DNA from: Candidatus Methanoperedens sp. BLZ2
GTDB taxonomy: Archaea; Halobacteriota; Methanosarcinia; Methanosarcinales; Methanoperedenaceae
Direction: 5' to 3'
Length of the DNA: 64,000 nucleotides
Assembly (NCBI RefSeq): GCF_002487355.1
Contig: NZ_NTMG01000067.1
Location: 1 to 64,000, forward strand
The notes under the pieces are model-generated. The model worked only from the letters and a program-made list of their open reading frames with translations. It did no database searches and had not been told where the DNA came from. Positions 8,250 through 16,500 of the stretch are shown here, piece by piece. Positions within the stretch are counted from its first letter, which is position 1, and every line of letters begins with the position of its first letter. A program made the translations under genes and the position numbers.

Positions 8250-8549
8250 GATACGTATGATAGTTACAATACTATTTTAAACCTTTCAACATCGATAATT
8301 TACAAGTGAATAAAGTTTATATTAATTCCTAATAAAAACCTCTGGGTTAATCTGGATCCAAATAAAAGAGAGGAAATAAGACATACAATAATGGATATTA
8401 TTATAAAATCATTTTTAAATATGTTAAGCTCCTCTAAACGAAGCTCTAAAATACATGTTTTGTCAATATCATATAAAAAAACAAGTATACTTAGATGACA
8501 TAAATAATGACATAATTCCGAATTTAATATAAATATAATGAGATAATAT
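8250..8549. other. Intergenic region upstream of ruvA
   Basis: A 300-base AT-rich stretch without a supportable gene. TATA-like tracts are frequent, and the one at 8525-8540 (ATATAAATATAATG) lies close to the ruvA start, which would fit a short-leader transcript. Confidence 0.4.
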
Positions 8550-9128
8550 ATGATTTCCCATGTCTATGGTGATATCGCCCGGAGCGGCGAAGGATTTGTT
8601 GTGGTCGATGTCGGAGGGATCGGTTATCAGGTAAATGTGACAAAACCGATATTGAATGAACTCACAGGCAGGAAAGAAAAAGTAAAACTTTATACTTATC
8701 TTCATGTCAGGGAAGATGCCCATATACTCTATGGTTTTTTAAACCAGAGCGATCTTGAGATGTTCAAGCTCCTGATAAGTGTAACAAGGGTCGGGCCCCA
8801 GATCGCCATGAACATCCTTTCACAAATTAAAATTGAAGAGCTTGCTGCTGCAATAATCCATGAGGATGAAAAAGTCCTGACCCGCATCTCCGGGGTGGGC
8901 GCTAAGAATGCCAAGCGCCTGATACTGGAATTGAAGGATAAAATGACAAAGAAAATGGAAGGATTTACGCTTCCTGCCACGAGCAATGTCAATTATGATG
9001 CTGTGTCAGCGCTTGTTTCGCTTGGATTTGCGAGGCAGTCAGCTGAACGCGCGGTTGAGGCGGTTTCCGGGGGCGAACAGAAGGTTGAAACGATTATAAA
9101 GGCGGCGCTTTTGAAATTGAAGGAATGA
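8550..9128 (+). CDS. ruvA: Holliday junction branch migration protein RuvA
   Basis: A 192-residue protein of standard RuvA length. The N-terminal OB-fold (MISHVYGDIARSGEGFVVVDVGGIGYQVNV), the two central helix-hairpin-helix motifs (VTRVGPQIAMNIL and ISGVGAKNAKRLILEL) and the C-terminal RuvB-binding three-helix domain (YDAVSALVSLGFARQSAERAV) are all present. It binds four-way junctions as a tetramer and loads RuvB rings. Bacterial type; unusual in archaea. ruvB follows after two small inserted genes. Confidence 0.93.
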   Translation: MISHVYGDIARSGEGFVVVDVGGIGYQVNVTKPILNELTGRKEKVKLYTYLHVREDAHILYGFLNQSDLEMFKLLISVTRVGPQIAMNILSQIKIEELAAAIIHEDEKVLTRISGVGAKNAKRLILELKDKMTKKMEGFTLPATSNVNYDAVSALVSLGFARQSAERAVEAVSGGEQKVETIIKAALLKLKE

Positions 9129-9164
9129 GTCAACGGATGAAAAACACACTGAGGAACAAAAATC

Positions 9165-9491
9165 ATGAACGAAAGTGAAGAACTTCTTTTTGAAGAAACC
9201 ACACCACTTGGGTTTAAGGTTTCAGTCACAAAAAGCTACTGGGAGTACATTACAACCACCAAGCATCCACATTTAAAAGGTATGGAATCAGAATTGATTT
9301 TCACTTTGAAAAATCCCGACTTCATCCGCCAGAGCAGGGTTGATAAAGATGTATATCTAATTTATAGGGAAATCGTATACAACAATAAAAACTATCATAT
9401 GTGTGTAGTGACAAATAAGAATAAAGGATCCGTAATTACAGCTTATATTACTGACAGAGTAAAAGAAGGTGTCCAGATATGGAAAAAATAA
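9165..9491 (+). CDS. DUF4258-like small protein (putative toxin)
   Basis: A 108-residue protein beginning at an ATG preceded by GAGGAAC. The core SYWEYITTTKHPHLKG, TLKNPDFIRQSRVDKDVYLIYREI and YHMCVVTNKNKGSVITAYITDRVKEG matches the small RelE/barnase-like DUF4258 type, which occurs with DUF2283 partners. It overlaps the following DUF2283 gene by 13 bases. The pair lies between ruvA and ruvB on the same strand. A toxin role is an inference from the pairing. Confidence 0.6.
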   Translation: MNESEELLFEETTPLGFKVSVTKSYWEYITTTKHPHLKGMESELIFTLKNPDFIRQSRVDKDVYLIYREIVYNNKNYHMCVVTNKNKGSVITAYITDRVKEGVQIWKK

Positions 9492-9685
9492 AAGTGATTA
9501 TCAACCGTGAATCAAATACGCTTGATGTATGGTTTGATGATGCTGAAAAAGAATTCATCTGTGAAGAAACAGGCGAAGAAGTAATACTTAAAAAAGATAA
9601 AGATAATAAAGTCATCGGATTTGAGAAGCTGAACCTTTTCGCTGATACCAAGGTAAATATCCCAATAGAAGTAATGACTACTTAA
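9479..9685 (+). CDS. DUF2283 family small protein (putative antitoxin)
   Basis: A 68-residue protein with the DUF2283 pattern (IKVIINRESNTLDVWFDDAEKE, then KDKDNKVIGFEKLNLF). Its ATG lies inside the end of the DUF4258-like gene, so translation is probably coupled. It is a second DUF2283 protein in this window; the first is at 1165-1380. Antitoxin function is inferred only from the usual pairing. Confidence 0.68.
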   Translation: MEKIKVIINRESNTLDVWFDDAEKEFICEETGEEVILKKDKDNKVIGFEKLNLFADTKVNIPIEVMTT

Positions 9686-9784
9686 GAAGTATATTAAGAG
9701 AAGATTTTTTGAGGGAGATTTTTTTAATGAAAACAGGATAAACAATAGTCTGCGCTCATATTTAAAGAAACATCAGGAATCAAA

Positions 9785-10771
9785 ATGGAAGAGCGAATAA
9801 TCACCCCGATCTCACAAAAAGATGATAAAGAAGAACTAACCATCCGCCCCAGCAGGCTTGATGATTTCATAGGGCAGCATGCGCTCAAGGAGTCTTTGAA
9901 AATCTTCATAGAAGCATCAAAGAAACGGGGGGAACCACTTGACCATATCCTGTTTTCAGGCCCGCCCGGCCTTGGGAAAACAACTCTTGCCCATATTATT
10001 GCACATGAGTTGGGCTCAAATATCAAAAGCACTTCCGGTCCCGTGCTTGAAAAACCAGGTGACCTTGCGGCGATCCTGACTGCTCTCAAGAAAGGTGATG
10101 TGCTTTTTATTGACGAAATACACCGCCTGAATTCAGTTATTGAAGAGATTCTCTATCCAGCAATGGAGGATTACGAGATCGATGTAATGATTGGTGAGGG
10201 CCCAAGCGCACGCTCCATAAAATTGACTCTTGATCGATTCACTCTCATTGGCGCCACAACAAAAGTGGGTCTCCTTGGTTCGCCATTTCGTGACAGGTTC
10301 GGTTTTATTTCCAGGCTTAACCTCTATTCCGTGGATGAGCTCGTAGAAGTTGTTTCCCGCAGCGCTTCCATCCTTAAAATCCCAATAACCAGGGACGGTT
10401 CCATTGAGATCGCAAAACGAAGCCGCGGGACACCGCGCATAGCAAACAGGCTGCTTCGGCGCGTATGGGATTTTGCCCTGGTGAGAGCAGAAGGGAACAT
10501 CACGCAGGATGTTGCGGATAAAGCACTCACAATGCTTGGGATCGATAGGCTCGGACTTGATGAGCTTGACAGGCGCATACTTGGTATAATCTCAACGGAT
10601 TTTGGAGGCGGACCTGTCGGGGCCAAGACCATTGCAATATCAGTAGGGGAAGAAGTCAGGACAATTGAAGAAGTTTATGAGCCATATCTTATCCAGATCG
10701 GGTTTATCAAAAGGACTCCACAGGGAAGAGAGACAACTGCTGCTGCTAAAAAACACATAAATCTTAAATAA
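9785..10771 (+). CDS. ruvB: Holliday junction branch migration DNA helicase RuvB
   Basis: A 328-residue AAA+ motor of normal RuvB length. Walker A is GPPGLGKT at 59-66, Walker B with the following DEIHRLN at about 110, sensor 1 lies in LIGATTKVG, the arginine finger in SPFRDRFG, and [16 protein letters not shown] leads into the winged-helix DNA-binding domain at the C terminus. RuvB rings pump DNA through the RuvA-bound junction. With ruvC and ruvA it completes a resolvasome of bacterial type. It ends 28 bases before the convergent DUF447 gene. Confidence 0.95.
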   Translation: MEERIITPISQKDDKEELTIRPSRLDDFIGQHALKESLKIFIEASKKRGEPLDHILFSGPPGLGKTTLAHIIAHELGSNIKSTSGPVLEKPGDLAAILTALKKGDVLFIDEIHRLNSVIEEILYPAMEDYEIDVMIGEGPSARSIKLTLDRFTLIGATTKVGLLGSPFRDRFGFISRLNLYSVDELVEVVSRSASILKIPITRDGSIEIAKRSRGTPRIANRLLRRVWDFALVRAEGNITQDVADKALTMLGIDRLGLDELDRRILGIISTDFGGGPVGAKTIAISVGEEVRTIEEVYEPYLIQIGFIKRTPQGRETTAAAKKHINLK

Positions 10772-10799
10772 TCCTATATTTGCTAAATTGACTTTTCTC

Positions 10800-11369
10800 T
10801 CATAACCGTATCAAGTCATAAAGCAGCTTCATCGCTTCTTTTTCGCCGGGACCACCGCATTTCTGGACAATTGTGTTATAATGATCGATGTGATCAAGAT
10901 ATTTTTGTTCTTTTAACACAACATATCGTGTAGCATGGACTGCTGCCTCGATGACAGCATTGGAACCGCGATTTATGGGCTTGATCTTTCGCTGCAATAT
11001 TTTTGACTTGACTGCCAGGAGTTCAACTACTGAAATATTTTCACCTTTCTTGATCCTGCAATCAAAGATGATCCACCCCATGGCCCTTTTAAGGACAGGG
11101 AATCCTTCAACAAAATCAAATTCCCGGGGTTCAATATCAGAAAGAGCAGACTGCACAAATAAAACCGGGTCATCAACGATATTTGCTGATGCTTTAGATG
11201 TCTCAATTATGTTATCCAGTGTCTTTGATTTGTATATCATGGCAAAAAGTCTTCCGTTCTTCATGTGCAAACCAACAGGCGCTGCATTTGGAGTTCCTTC
11301 AATTGACATACTTGTGAAAATAACCTCAGAAATCCCTTCCTGTATCCCGAATTCTTCGAGGTCTATCAA
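10800..11369 (-). CDS. DUF447 family FMN-binding split-barrel protein
   Basis: A 189-residue protein of the DUF447 family, a flavin-reductase-like split barrel (VIFTSMSIEGTPNAAPVGLHMKNGRLFAMIYKSKTLDNI, AVEFDFVEGFPVLKRAMGWIIF region). In archaea and in methylotrophic bacteria DUF447 genes lie with CitG-like genes in loci for tetrahydromethanopterin-type cofactors, which is the context here: its start overlaps the end of the CitG-like gene by four bases. A role in cofactor biosynthesis is therefore likely but the reaction is not established by the sequence. Confidence 0.8.
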   Translation of the reverse strand: MIDLEEFGIQEGISEVIFTSMSIEGTPNAAPVGLHMKNGRLFAMIYKSKTLDNIIETSKASANIVDDPVLFVQSALSDIEPREFDFVEGFPVLKRAMGWIIFDCRIKKGENISVVELLAVKSKILQRKIKPINRGSNAVIEAAVHATRYVVLKEQKYLDHIDHYNTIVQKCGGPGEKEAMKLLYDLIRL

Positions 11370-12226
11370 AATCTCATCCCCTCAAAAAGCAAAACAAATA
11401 GTCCTGCAATAATAATATCAGCAGTTGACCCCGGATTGACACCTTCATTCAGTAGCTCTTCGTCAAATTTGCAAATTCCATTCATAATTCTGTTCATATC
11501 GCCCTTTAAAATATTCCCTGCCCGCATTGAAATTTCTTCGGCTTTTTTTGTATCAAATTTTGTCTGGATGAAGGTGTCTTTGTTCCTTGATAGAATCTCC
11601 ATGAATGTAAGAACCACAGCGTCATTTATCCCATTTTTCCTGATTTTATCTTTTATCATTGTGGCGCATTCAAATGTTTTCTCAAAACCATTTACCCATT
11701 CCTCTGCGATCATATCATAGCTTCCGGAAATCTCCATCATATCAAAAAGAGTCAATCCCTGTTCTTTTATTTTTTCAATGGAACCAGTATCAGAAAGGTC
11801 AAGGTCATCAACCGGTTTGACTTTCACTTTTGCTTTTGAAAAGGCCAGATAAAATTCAACTGCATCATTAACAGTCGTTTCCCTTACGATCTTTTGAGCC
11901 TGCTCTTTCAGGCACGTCGTATTTTCACACCTGCTTCCTGCCATCACAAGCGGAATAAGAAGAATAAATGCCCCAAAATGCGTGTTGCCGCCGCTTTGCC
12001 ATTTACTGCTTTCTGTTACTGCTTTATGGATAAGCTCTCCAATTCCGGATTCTGAGGCAGCGGCCTTCTCAAGTATGGGATAAACCCCAACAGCGCTTGC
12101 CAGGAAGTGTTCAAAGCGGGTGTCGGTATAATTGTGATCGCGGTCGATGTTGCCAGGCTTCGGTGTGGCTGAGACCTCAAGGATCATGGCGAGCTGGGCG
12201 CACCGGGCAATGTGGGAGGGATTCAT
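11366..12226 (-). CDS. Triphosphoribosyl-dephospho-CoA synthase-like protein (CitG family)
   Basis: A 286-residue all-helical protein of the CitG/MdcB family. The N-terminal ARCAQLAMILEVSATPKPGNIDR and the GGNTHFGAFILLIPL segment match the nucleotide-binding core of that family, and NEGVNPGSTADIIIAGLF is the usual C-terminal motif. As there is no citrate lyase here, it is more likely the methanopterin-locus homologue seen next to DUF447 genes. It overlaps DUF447 by ATGA. A decayed copy of its first 25 codons lies 3 kb away at 15164-15247. Confidence 0.82.
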   Translation of the reverse strand: MNPSHIARCAQLAMILEVSATPKPGNIDRDHNYTDTRFEHFLASAVGVYPILEKAAASESGIGELIHKAVTESSKWQSGGNTHFGAFILLIPLVMAGSRCENTTCLKEQAQKIVRETTVNDAVEFYLAFSKAKVKVKPVDDLDLSDTGSIEKIKEQGLTLFDMMEISGSYDMIAEEWVNGFEKTFECATMIKDKIRKNGINDAVVLTFMEILSRNKDTFIQTKFDTKKAEEISMRAGNILKGDMNRIMNGICKFDEELLNEGVNPGSTADIIIAGLFVLLFEGMRF

Positions 12227-12258
12227 TTGAGGTAATGTTAATTTATTACAACATATAT

Positions 12259-14178
12259 TTATTCAGCATCAATATAATCAGTTAAACGGCTTTCCTTTCT
12301 TCTAATTTCCTCCGGCAACAGTTCATCAGATTTAGTAATCCTTTTTACAATATCGCCTACTATCTCTCTTTCTTCTATCTGTAAATTATAATATTTTTGG
12401 ATGTCTCTAGTTTCAACGATTTCTAATGCCTTAATTATAAATTTGATACGTTCCTCATACTTATTCCCATACAATTTTATAATCTCATCAAGTGCTACCT
12501 TAACAACTTGAATATCTCCTGAATCCGCGGCGTTTTTCAAGAAATTGATCGTCAACATGGCAACTTTATCTTCTTTTAGCTCTTTGCTAATTTCATGAAC
12601 TACTTTCATGAATTTAGTTGAATTTCCACGGTTTCCAGTCGTTAATTCATCGAGGGCAAAATTGAAACAAATTTCTATAGTGCTTTCAATAAAGTCTTCA
12701 TCTTTGGGGAAGTTCTCAACAGCATTTTTGTAAGCATCAATAGCTTTTTCATATCTTTTTTCGGAAATATGCAAGTTCCCCTCATGTAATGGAATTTTTC
12801 CTTCCAAGTCTTTATTCCCGAATTGAGCTGCGGTTTCCTTTAAACTCTGGATTTCATATGCCGCCTCTTCACGTTCCCCCAATTCTATTAGCTTGGGTGT
12901 AAGCTTAAGGCGAGCTTCAATTTTGGACTCCATCGGCAAAGTTTCTGTAATATAGCACAGATCCTTCAATGCATTTTTTTCTCCAGCTTCAAGCATCTCG
13001 AATTTTGTCCTGAATAGCTCTTTCCGTTCTTCAGAAGTGTACCAATATTGTAAAAACTCCAAAAGAATGGACACTCTTTTTCTTCCCAGAGGCTGCCTCA
13101 TCTCCCTCCAAAGCCTGAATAGCCTCTCTCTTACTTCATATTTAGTAGATCTTCCCATTGGTCTTGAAATGACATATCCATCTTGTTCAAGTCTGCGAAG
13201 CTGGGTTGTGACTGTAGGGAGGTCTAATCTGGCAACTTCTGAAAGTTGTTTGGGTGTAATTGGCGCCTCAGAAGAAATAACAGCATCAAATATCTTTCTT
13301 CGTTGCCCTGTTAATAACTGGAATATCTCCTGGTAGTATGGTGTATGTTCATCGATGATCTTGAAAAAAGCATTCTCTATGTTTTCAAGTTCCCCTCTTG
13401 TGATCATCTCATAAAATAGTATTACAAGCCTTGGACTTCCCCCTGTAAGGTGCGACATGCCGTGAATTTTCGGTTCGTATTTTTTGAAATCATCAAGAAA
13501 TTTCTTGTTATTCTCAGCTTCAGCAATTTTCTGTATCAGGTTTTTTATTTCCTCCAATGAAAATTCGCTGAGAAATTGAATTTGGAAAAAATTATAAAAT
13601 GGTTCATCATGTTCAGATATACCCGGGAATATCATGGGTGCGGAGGCTACAACTGAGAAAAAATCATTCTTTTGAAAGATGGCTCTTAATTTCTGAAGTT
13701 CGTGGGTATCTAACTGTTTGAACAATTCATGCAGGTTTTCAATAAAAATAATGTATCTTTTACCATCCCTTTTTGATATAAGTTTAAGTTTTTCAATAGC
13801 AGCATGAAGTATCTCATCTTCATTCGCAAGCGAAAGGATTTCTTTAGTATTTTCTTTTTTTTCCTCAAGGATTCGCAGGAATAAGTCAGATGCTCGATAA
13901 ACAGAATATTCTTCTTCCCTTAATTTTATTGGAATCAAGAAAGAACCAAATCTATTGTTTATTTCATGAAATAATAATACCAAAAAATGAGATTTTCCTA
14001 TTCCTCTTGGCCCGACTATTAACAAGAACCTTGGGGTTTTTTTCCGTGCGGCATTTTCGATTTCTTTTACCATACTTTTGAGAAGTTTTTCCCTGCCTAC
14101 AAAGAGCTTTCTAAGAATCTCCTGGGGCATGTTTTCAGGTGAATACCTGTAAAGAATTAAATCATTCGTTGTCGCCAT
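12259..14178 (-). CDS. STAND-like ATPase with winged helix and TPR-type repeats
   Basis: A 639-residue protein. An N-terminal ATPase domain carries Walker A VGPRGIGKSHFL near residue 57 and Walker B YIIFIENLHEL near 143. A winged HTH follows around 290-350 (ITPKQLSEVARLDLPTVTTQLRRLEQDGYVISRP), and the C-terminal 250 residues are helical repeats of TPR type (EGNLHISEKRYEKAIDAYKNAVENFP). This order fits archaeal signal-transduction ATPases that act as regulators or defence sensors. It overlaps the upstream ATPase fragment by 17 bases. No effector domain is visible. Confidence 0.78.
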   Translation of the reverse strand: MATTNDLILYRYSPENMPQEILRKLFVGREKLLKSMVKEIENAARKKTPRFLLIVGPRGIGKSHFLVLLFHEINNRFGSFLIPIKLREEEYSVYRASDLFLRILEEKKENTKEILSLANEDEILHAAIEKLKLISKRDGKRYIIFIENLHELFKQLDTHELQKLRAIFQKNDFFSVVASAPMIFPGISEHDEPFYNFFQIQFLSEFSLEEIKNLIQKIAEAENNKKFLDDFKKYEPKIHGMSHLTGGSPRLVILFYEMITRGELENIENAFFKIIDEHTPYYQEIFQLLTGQRRKIFDAVISSEAPITPKQLSEVARLDLPTVTTQLRRLEQDGYVISRPMGRSTKYEVRERLFRLWREMRQPLGRKRVSILLEFLQYWYTSEERKELFRTKFEMLEAGEKNALKDLCYITETLPMESKIEARLKLTPKLIELGEREEAAYEIQSLKETAAQFGNKDLEGKIPLHEGNLHISEKRYEKAIDAYKNAVENFPKDEDFIESTIEICFNFALDELTTGNRGNSTKFMKVVHEISKELKEDKVAMLTINFLKNAADSGDIQVVKVALDEIIKLYGNKYEERIKFIIKALEIVETRDIQKYYNLQIEEREIVGDIVKRITKSDELLPEEIRRKESRLTDYIDAE

Positions 14179-14623
14179 AATACACTCTCCACCAATCTCT
14201 CAGCATTTTGGAGTAGAATTTGAGTCCTTTTTTGGGATCATACTCAATATAGAAATCATTGCCGAGGTCTGCTATCAAATCCATGAATTTTTCATAATCA
14301 TCGTTTCCAGTTTCCTGCTTATAAATTCCAAATGCAAGATTTATTGGATAATAATCTACGCTACATATCCTTCTTAGTAAGGCTCTTGCAGCTTTTTCTT
14401 CCATGCCAGACATTCCTTTATAGAAAACGCAAATCTTATCCTCATCCAGGAGTTCTTTTTCTACCCTTTTCATAATGGAAGTTTTTCCAAATCTGCGGGG
14501 TGCAATTAAAAGAACGCTATCTTTTTTCAACGCTGAAAGGATGTATTCAACTTCTTTTTTGCGATCAATAAAATCTTCACCGATTGCCGGAGAACCTACT
14601 GGTAACATAATATCACGTTCCAA
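14162..14623 (-). CDS. Internally shortened archaeal ATPase
   Basis: A 153-residue protein. The first 80 residues are the N-terminal end of an archaeal-type ATPase (GEDFIDRKKEVEYILSAL, Walker A IAPRRFGKTSIMKR). The last 30 residues (DFYIEYDPKKGLKFYSKMLRDWWRVYYG) are the C-terminal winged-helix end of the same family. Full-length members have several hundred residues, so Walker B, sensor motifs and most of the wHTH appear to be missing through an in-frame internal deletion. It may be inactive, or act as a subunit with the large ATPase that overlaps its end. Confidence 0.65.
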   Translation of the reverse strand: MERDIMLPVGSPAIGEDFIDRKKEVEYILSALKKDSVLLIAPRRFGKTSIMKRVEKELLDEDKICVFYKGMSGMEEKAARALLRRICSVDYYPINLAFGIYKQETGNDDYEKFMDLIADLGNDFYIEYDPKKGLKFYSKMLRDWWRVYYGDNE

Positions 14624-14637
14624 TACATAACAATGTT

Positions 14638-14664
14638 GTTATATAACAATTTTGTTATATAAAC
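14638..14664 (-). promoter_or_regulatory. Paired palindromes upstream of the ATPase operon
   Basis: GTTATATAAC (14638-14647) and GTTATATAAAC (14654-14664) are near-identical, spaced 16 bases centre to centre, and each is close to a perfect palindrome. They lie 15-41 bases before the ATG at 14623 and also provide TATA-like sequence. The layout fits a promoter overlapped by a dimer-binding operator, perhaps for the winged-helix ATPase itself. Confidence 0.5.
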
Positions 14665-15163
14665 TTATTGTTTAATATTAGATAATACCTTTGATATTTG
14701 TTTCATTTAATCATCTTTATATTTTGAACTCTCGAATCGTAATTCGTTACAATATTAAGTAATATAGATATTTTTTTCATTAATATAACCTTTAAAAAAC
14801 TGTTAAAAACTAAAATAAAATTCATAATACCTTTAAAATCAAAAATAAACTCAAATAATTGTAGGATCATTTATATTATTATTAAACGTATTAGTTAAAT
14901 GAGGAAGCCATGTCCATCCTATCCTATCCACGAAAAGCAACTAGTTTTCTTGGCTTCCTCGACCACCAAAATGCCAGATTAAGGAGAAAAAATAATATGA
15001 AAAGGAAAATTATGGCTCCAAATAAGAACGAAAAAATTGGAGAAAAGAATGAAAAATTGACTGATAGAAAGGAAAAGAATGGGGAGAGAAATGCAGGGTT
15101 TTTACCTATTTTTTTCTGGACCGACTGAGGTTATATAGATTAATTCATTTCTCCCATATGGAT
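14665..15163. other. AT-rich stretch with no supported gene; short inverted repeat
   Basis: Very AT-rich, especially 14680-14900. A 10-base inverted repeat (GAGGAAGCCA at 14901-14910, TGGCTTCCTC at 14951-14960) forms a stem with a 40-base loop. A lysine-rich frame runs 14910-15128, with an alternative ATG at 14998 after AAGGAG, but composition is low in complexity and I do not call it a gene. Confidence 0.4.
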
Positions 15164-15247
15164 AGCAATGTTGCCGATCCTGGGCATTGCGAAACTTTAA
15201 GGATCATGGTGAGCTGGGCGCATCGGAAAATATGGGAAGGATCTTCA
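15164..15247 (-). pseudogene. Decayed copy of the start of the CitG-like gene
   Basis: Read on the minus strand this gives DPSHIFRCAQLTMILKVS, against NPSHIARCAQLAMILEVS at the start of the gene at 11366-12226. The nucleotide match runs for about 80 bases, including an almost exact 20-base core (GGATCATGGTGAGCTGGGCG against GGATCATGGCGAGCTGGGCG). It has no start codon, and the frame shifts after codon 18 while nucleotide similarity continues. It is a remnant of a duplication or of a rearrangement that separated this end from its gene. Confidence 0.85.
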
Positions 15248-15466
15248 ACAAACTAAAAAATAAAATGAGCAATACGATTTTTATTAATTAGTTGCTCTGT
15301 TGCTAAGCTGGTCCAATCGTCCTCATTTTTCGATAGTCAATACGTTACCAGCGACCCAACAAATGCCACACTTTTACCGCAGATCGCATCGGGCTTCCAG
15401 TAATGTTTCTGGACTGTCTATCGGACTTGAGAAACCACGCAATTTCACTCTTCCGACCGTATCGCT

Positions 15467-15598
15467 CACAGTCTAAGACATAGTTTTGCCACATATCTGT
15501 TAGAAAGTGGGGTGGATTTAAGGCATATACAATAACTATTAGGACATAAGAGCAGCAAGACTATAGAATATATACTCTCGTCAGCAATATGGATTTGA
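15467..15598 (+). pseudogene. C-terminal remnant of a tyrosine recombinase (integrase)
   Basis: The frame reads HSLRHSFATYLLESGVDLRH then IQ[17 protein letters not shown]. These are the HxxR box and the LLGH segment of XerC/XerD-type tyrosine recombinases, but a TAA at 15533-15535 replaces the usual glutamate codon between IQ and LLGH, and the expected active-site tyrosine region has become EYILSS. No catalytic N-terminal part is found upstream. It marks this block as the remains of an integrated element. Confidence 0.88.
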
Positions 15599-15605
15599 GA
15601 AAGAG

Positions 15606-16097
15606 ATGGCAAGAATTGGTCGAAATCAACCATGCCCCTGCGGCAGTGGAAAAAAATATAAAAAGTGCTGTTATAAAAAAAATAACATAAGCCAAATACT
15701 TTTAGCAAATGGTTTTGGTAAAAATTTGCCTAAAGACATAGTTATAACTACTAATCCCCAAAAAGAAAAAATGTCAGAAATATTCCTTGAATTTGCAGAA
15801 CCTTTAATCGATAAATGTGAAGATGACAAAACATTTTATAATGCACTCCAGATTTGTGCAATAGCCTGGAATTCTTCATTTTTATCTCCTGAAGAAAGAA
15901 ATAAATTAATTGATGAGAGTTTTAATAAATATATAAACGATAATAACGAAAGAGAAATAGCAAAAGAAATTTTATCAAAAATGCTGGAGAGAAAAGAAAA
16001 GAAATTTCCAAATATAAAAAGAATGATATTGGATTTTGAAATTTCGTATAAGGATGGACAACAGCATTTAAATGTAATATCATCAACAAATGAGTAA
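15606..16097 (+). CDS. SEC-C motif protein
   Basis: A 163-residue protein. It begins with a complete SEC-C zinc-binding motif ([21 protein letters not shown]-x-C-x8-C-C), as found at the end of SecA and in many small proteins of mobile regions. The rest is helical and AT-rich in codon use, with no recognised domain. It starts eight bases after the integrase remnant and is probably cargo of the decayed element. Confidence 0.75.
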   Translation: MARIGRNQPCPCGSGKKYKKCCYKKNNISQILLANGFGKNLPKDIVITTNPQKEKMSEIFLEFAEPLIDKCEDDKTFYNALQICAIAWNSSFLSPEERNKLIDESFNKYINDNNEREIAKEILSKMLERKEKKFPNIKRMILDFEISYKDGQQHLNVISSTNE

Positions 16098-16160
16098 TAA
16101 GATGACTTCAGCTAACAGCGGATAAAAAGAAAATCAAAGATTTCGGGAGAAGGTTGAGAT

Positions 16161-16496
16161 ATGGCAGAATACGGGGAATGGAATCGCAAAGGGGCAACCC
16201 TCAGTGACGTAACGGCCCAAAAGGAATATGGAGTAAGTCGGGACTTCATTGTGGAGGGCATTAGAGCTGGCAAACTGGAATACAGAGAAGGGGCGATTTG
16301 GGGTAATCCGTATCTCAGGATATTGAGAAGTCAGCTTGAGCAGTATATCGTTGAGAAGCTTGGCGCAGACTGCTTATCCAGCAGCAAGAACCGGACAGAG
16401 CTGCGTAAGATCAAGAAGGAAAGGGCTGACCTGAAAAAAAGACTGGATGATCTTCAGGCTCGAAGAACGGAAATCGAAACGGCGATGAGGAAATAG
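16161..16496 (+). CDS. Hypothetical protein with HTH-like N terminus and coiled C terminus
   Basis: A 111-residue protein with a GAGAAGG ribosome-binding site. Residues 12-40 (GATLSDVTAQKEYGVSRDFIVEGIRAGKLEYREG) look like an excisionase/MerR-type helix-turn-helix used to read a DNA site, and the C-terminal 40 residues form a charged coiled coil (RKIKKERADLKKRLDDLQARRTEIETAM). Its GC content is higher than the SEC-C neighbour. In a decayed element an excisionase-like or regulatory role would fit, but this is inference. Confidence 0.55.
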   Translation: MAEYGEWNRKGATLSDVTAQKEYGVSRDFIVEGIRAGKLEYREGAIWGNPYLRILRSQLEQYIVEKLGADCLSSSKNRTELRKIKKERADLKKRLDDLQARRTEIETAMRK

Positions 16497-16500
16497 AAGA

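Noticed and set aside
14910-15128. 72-residue lysine-rich frame
   Set aside because: Low complexity in AT-rich sequence, no family and weak start; I list the region as gene-free instead.
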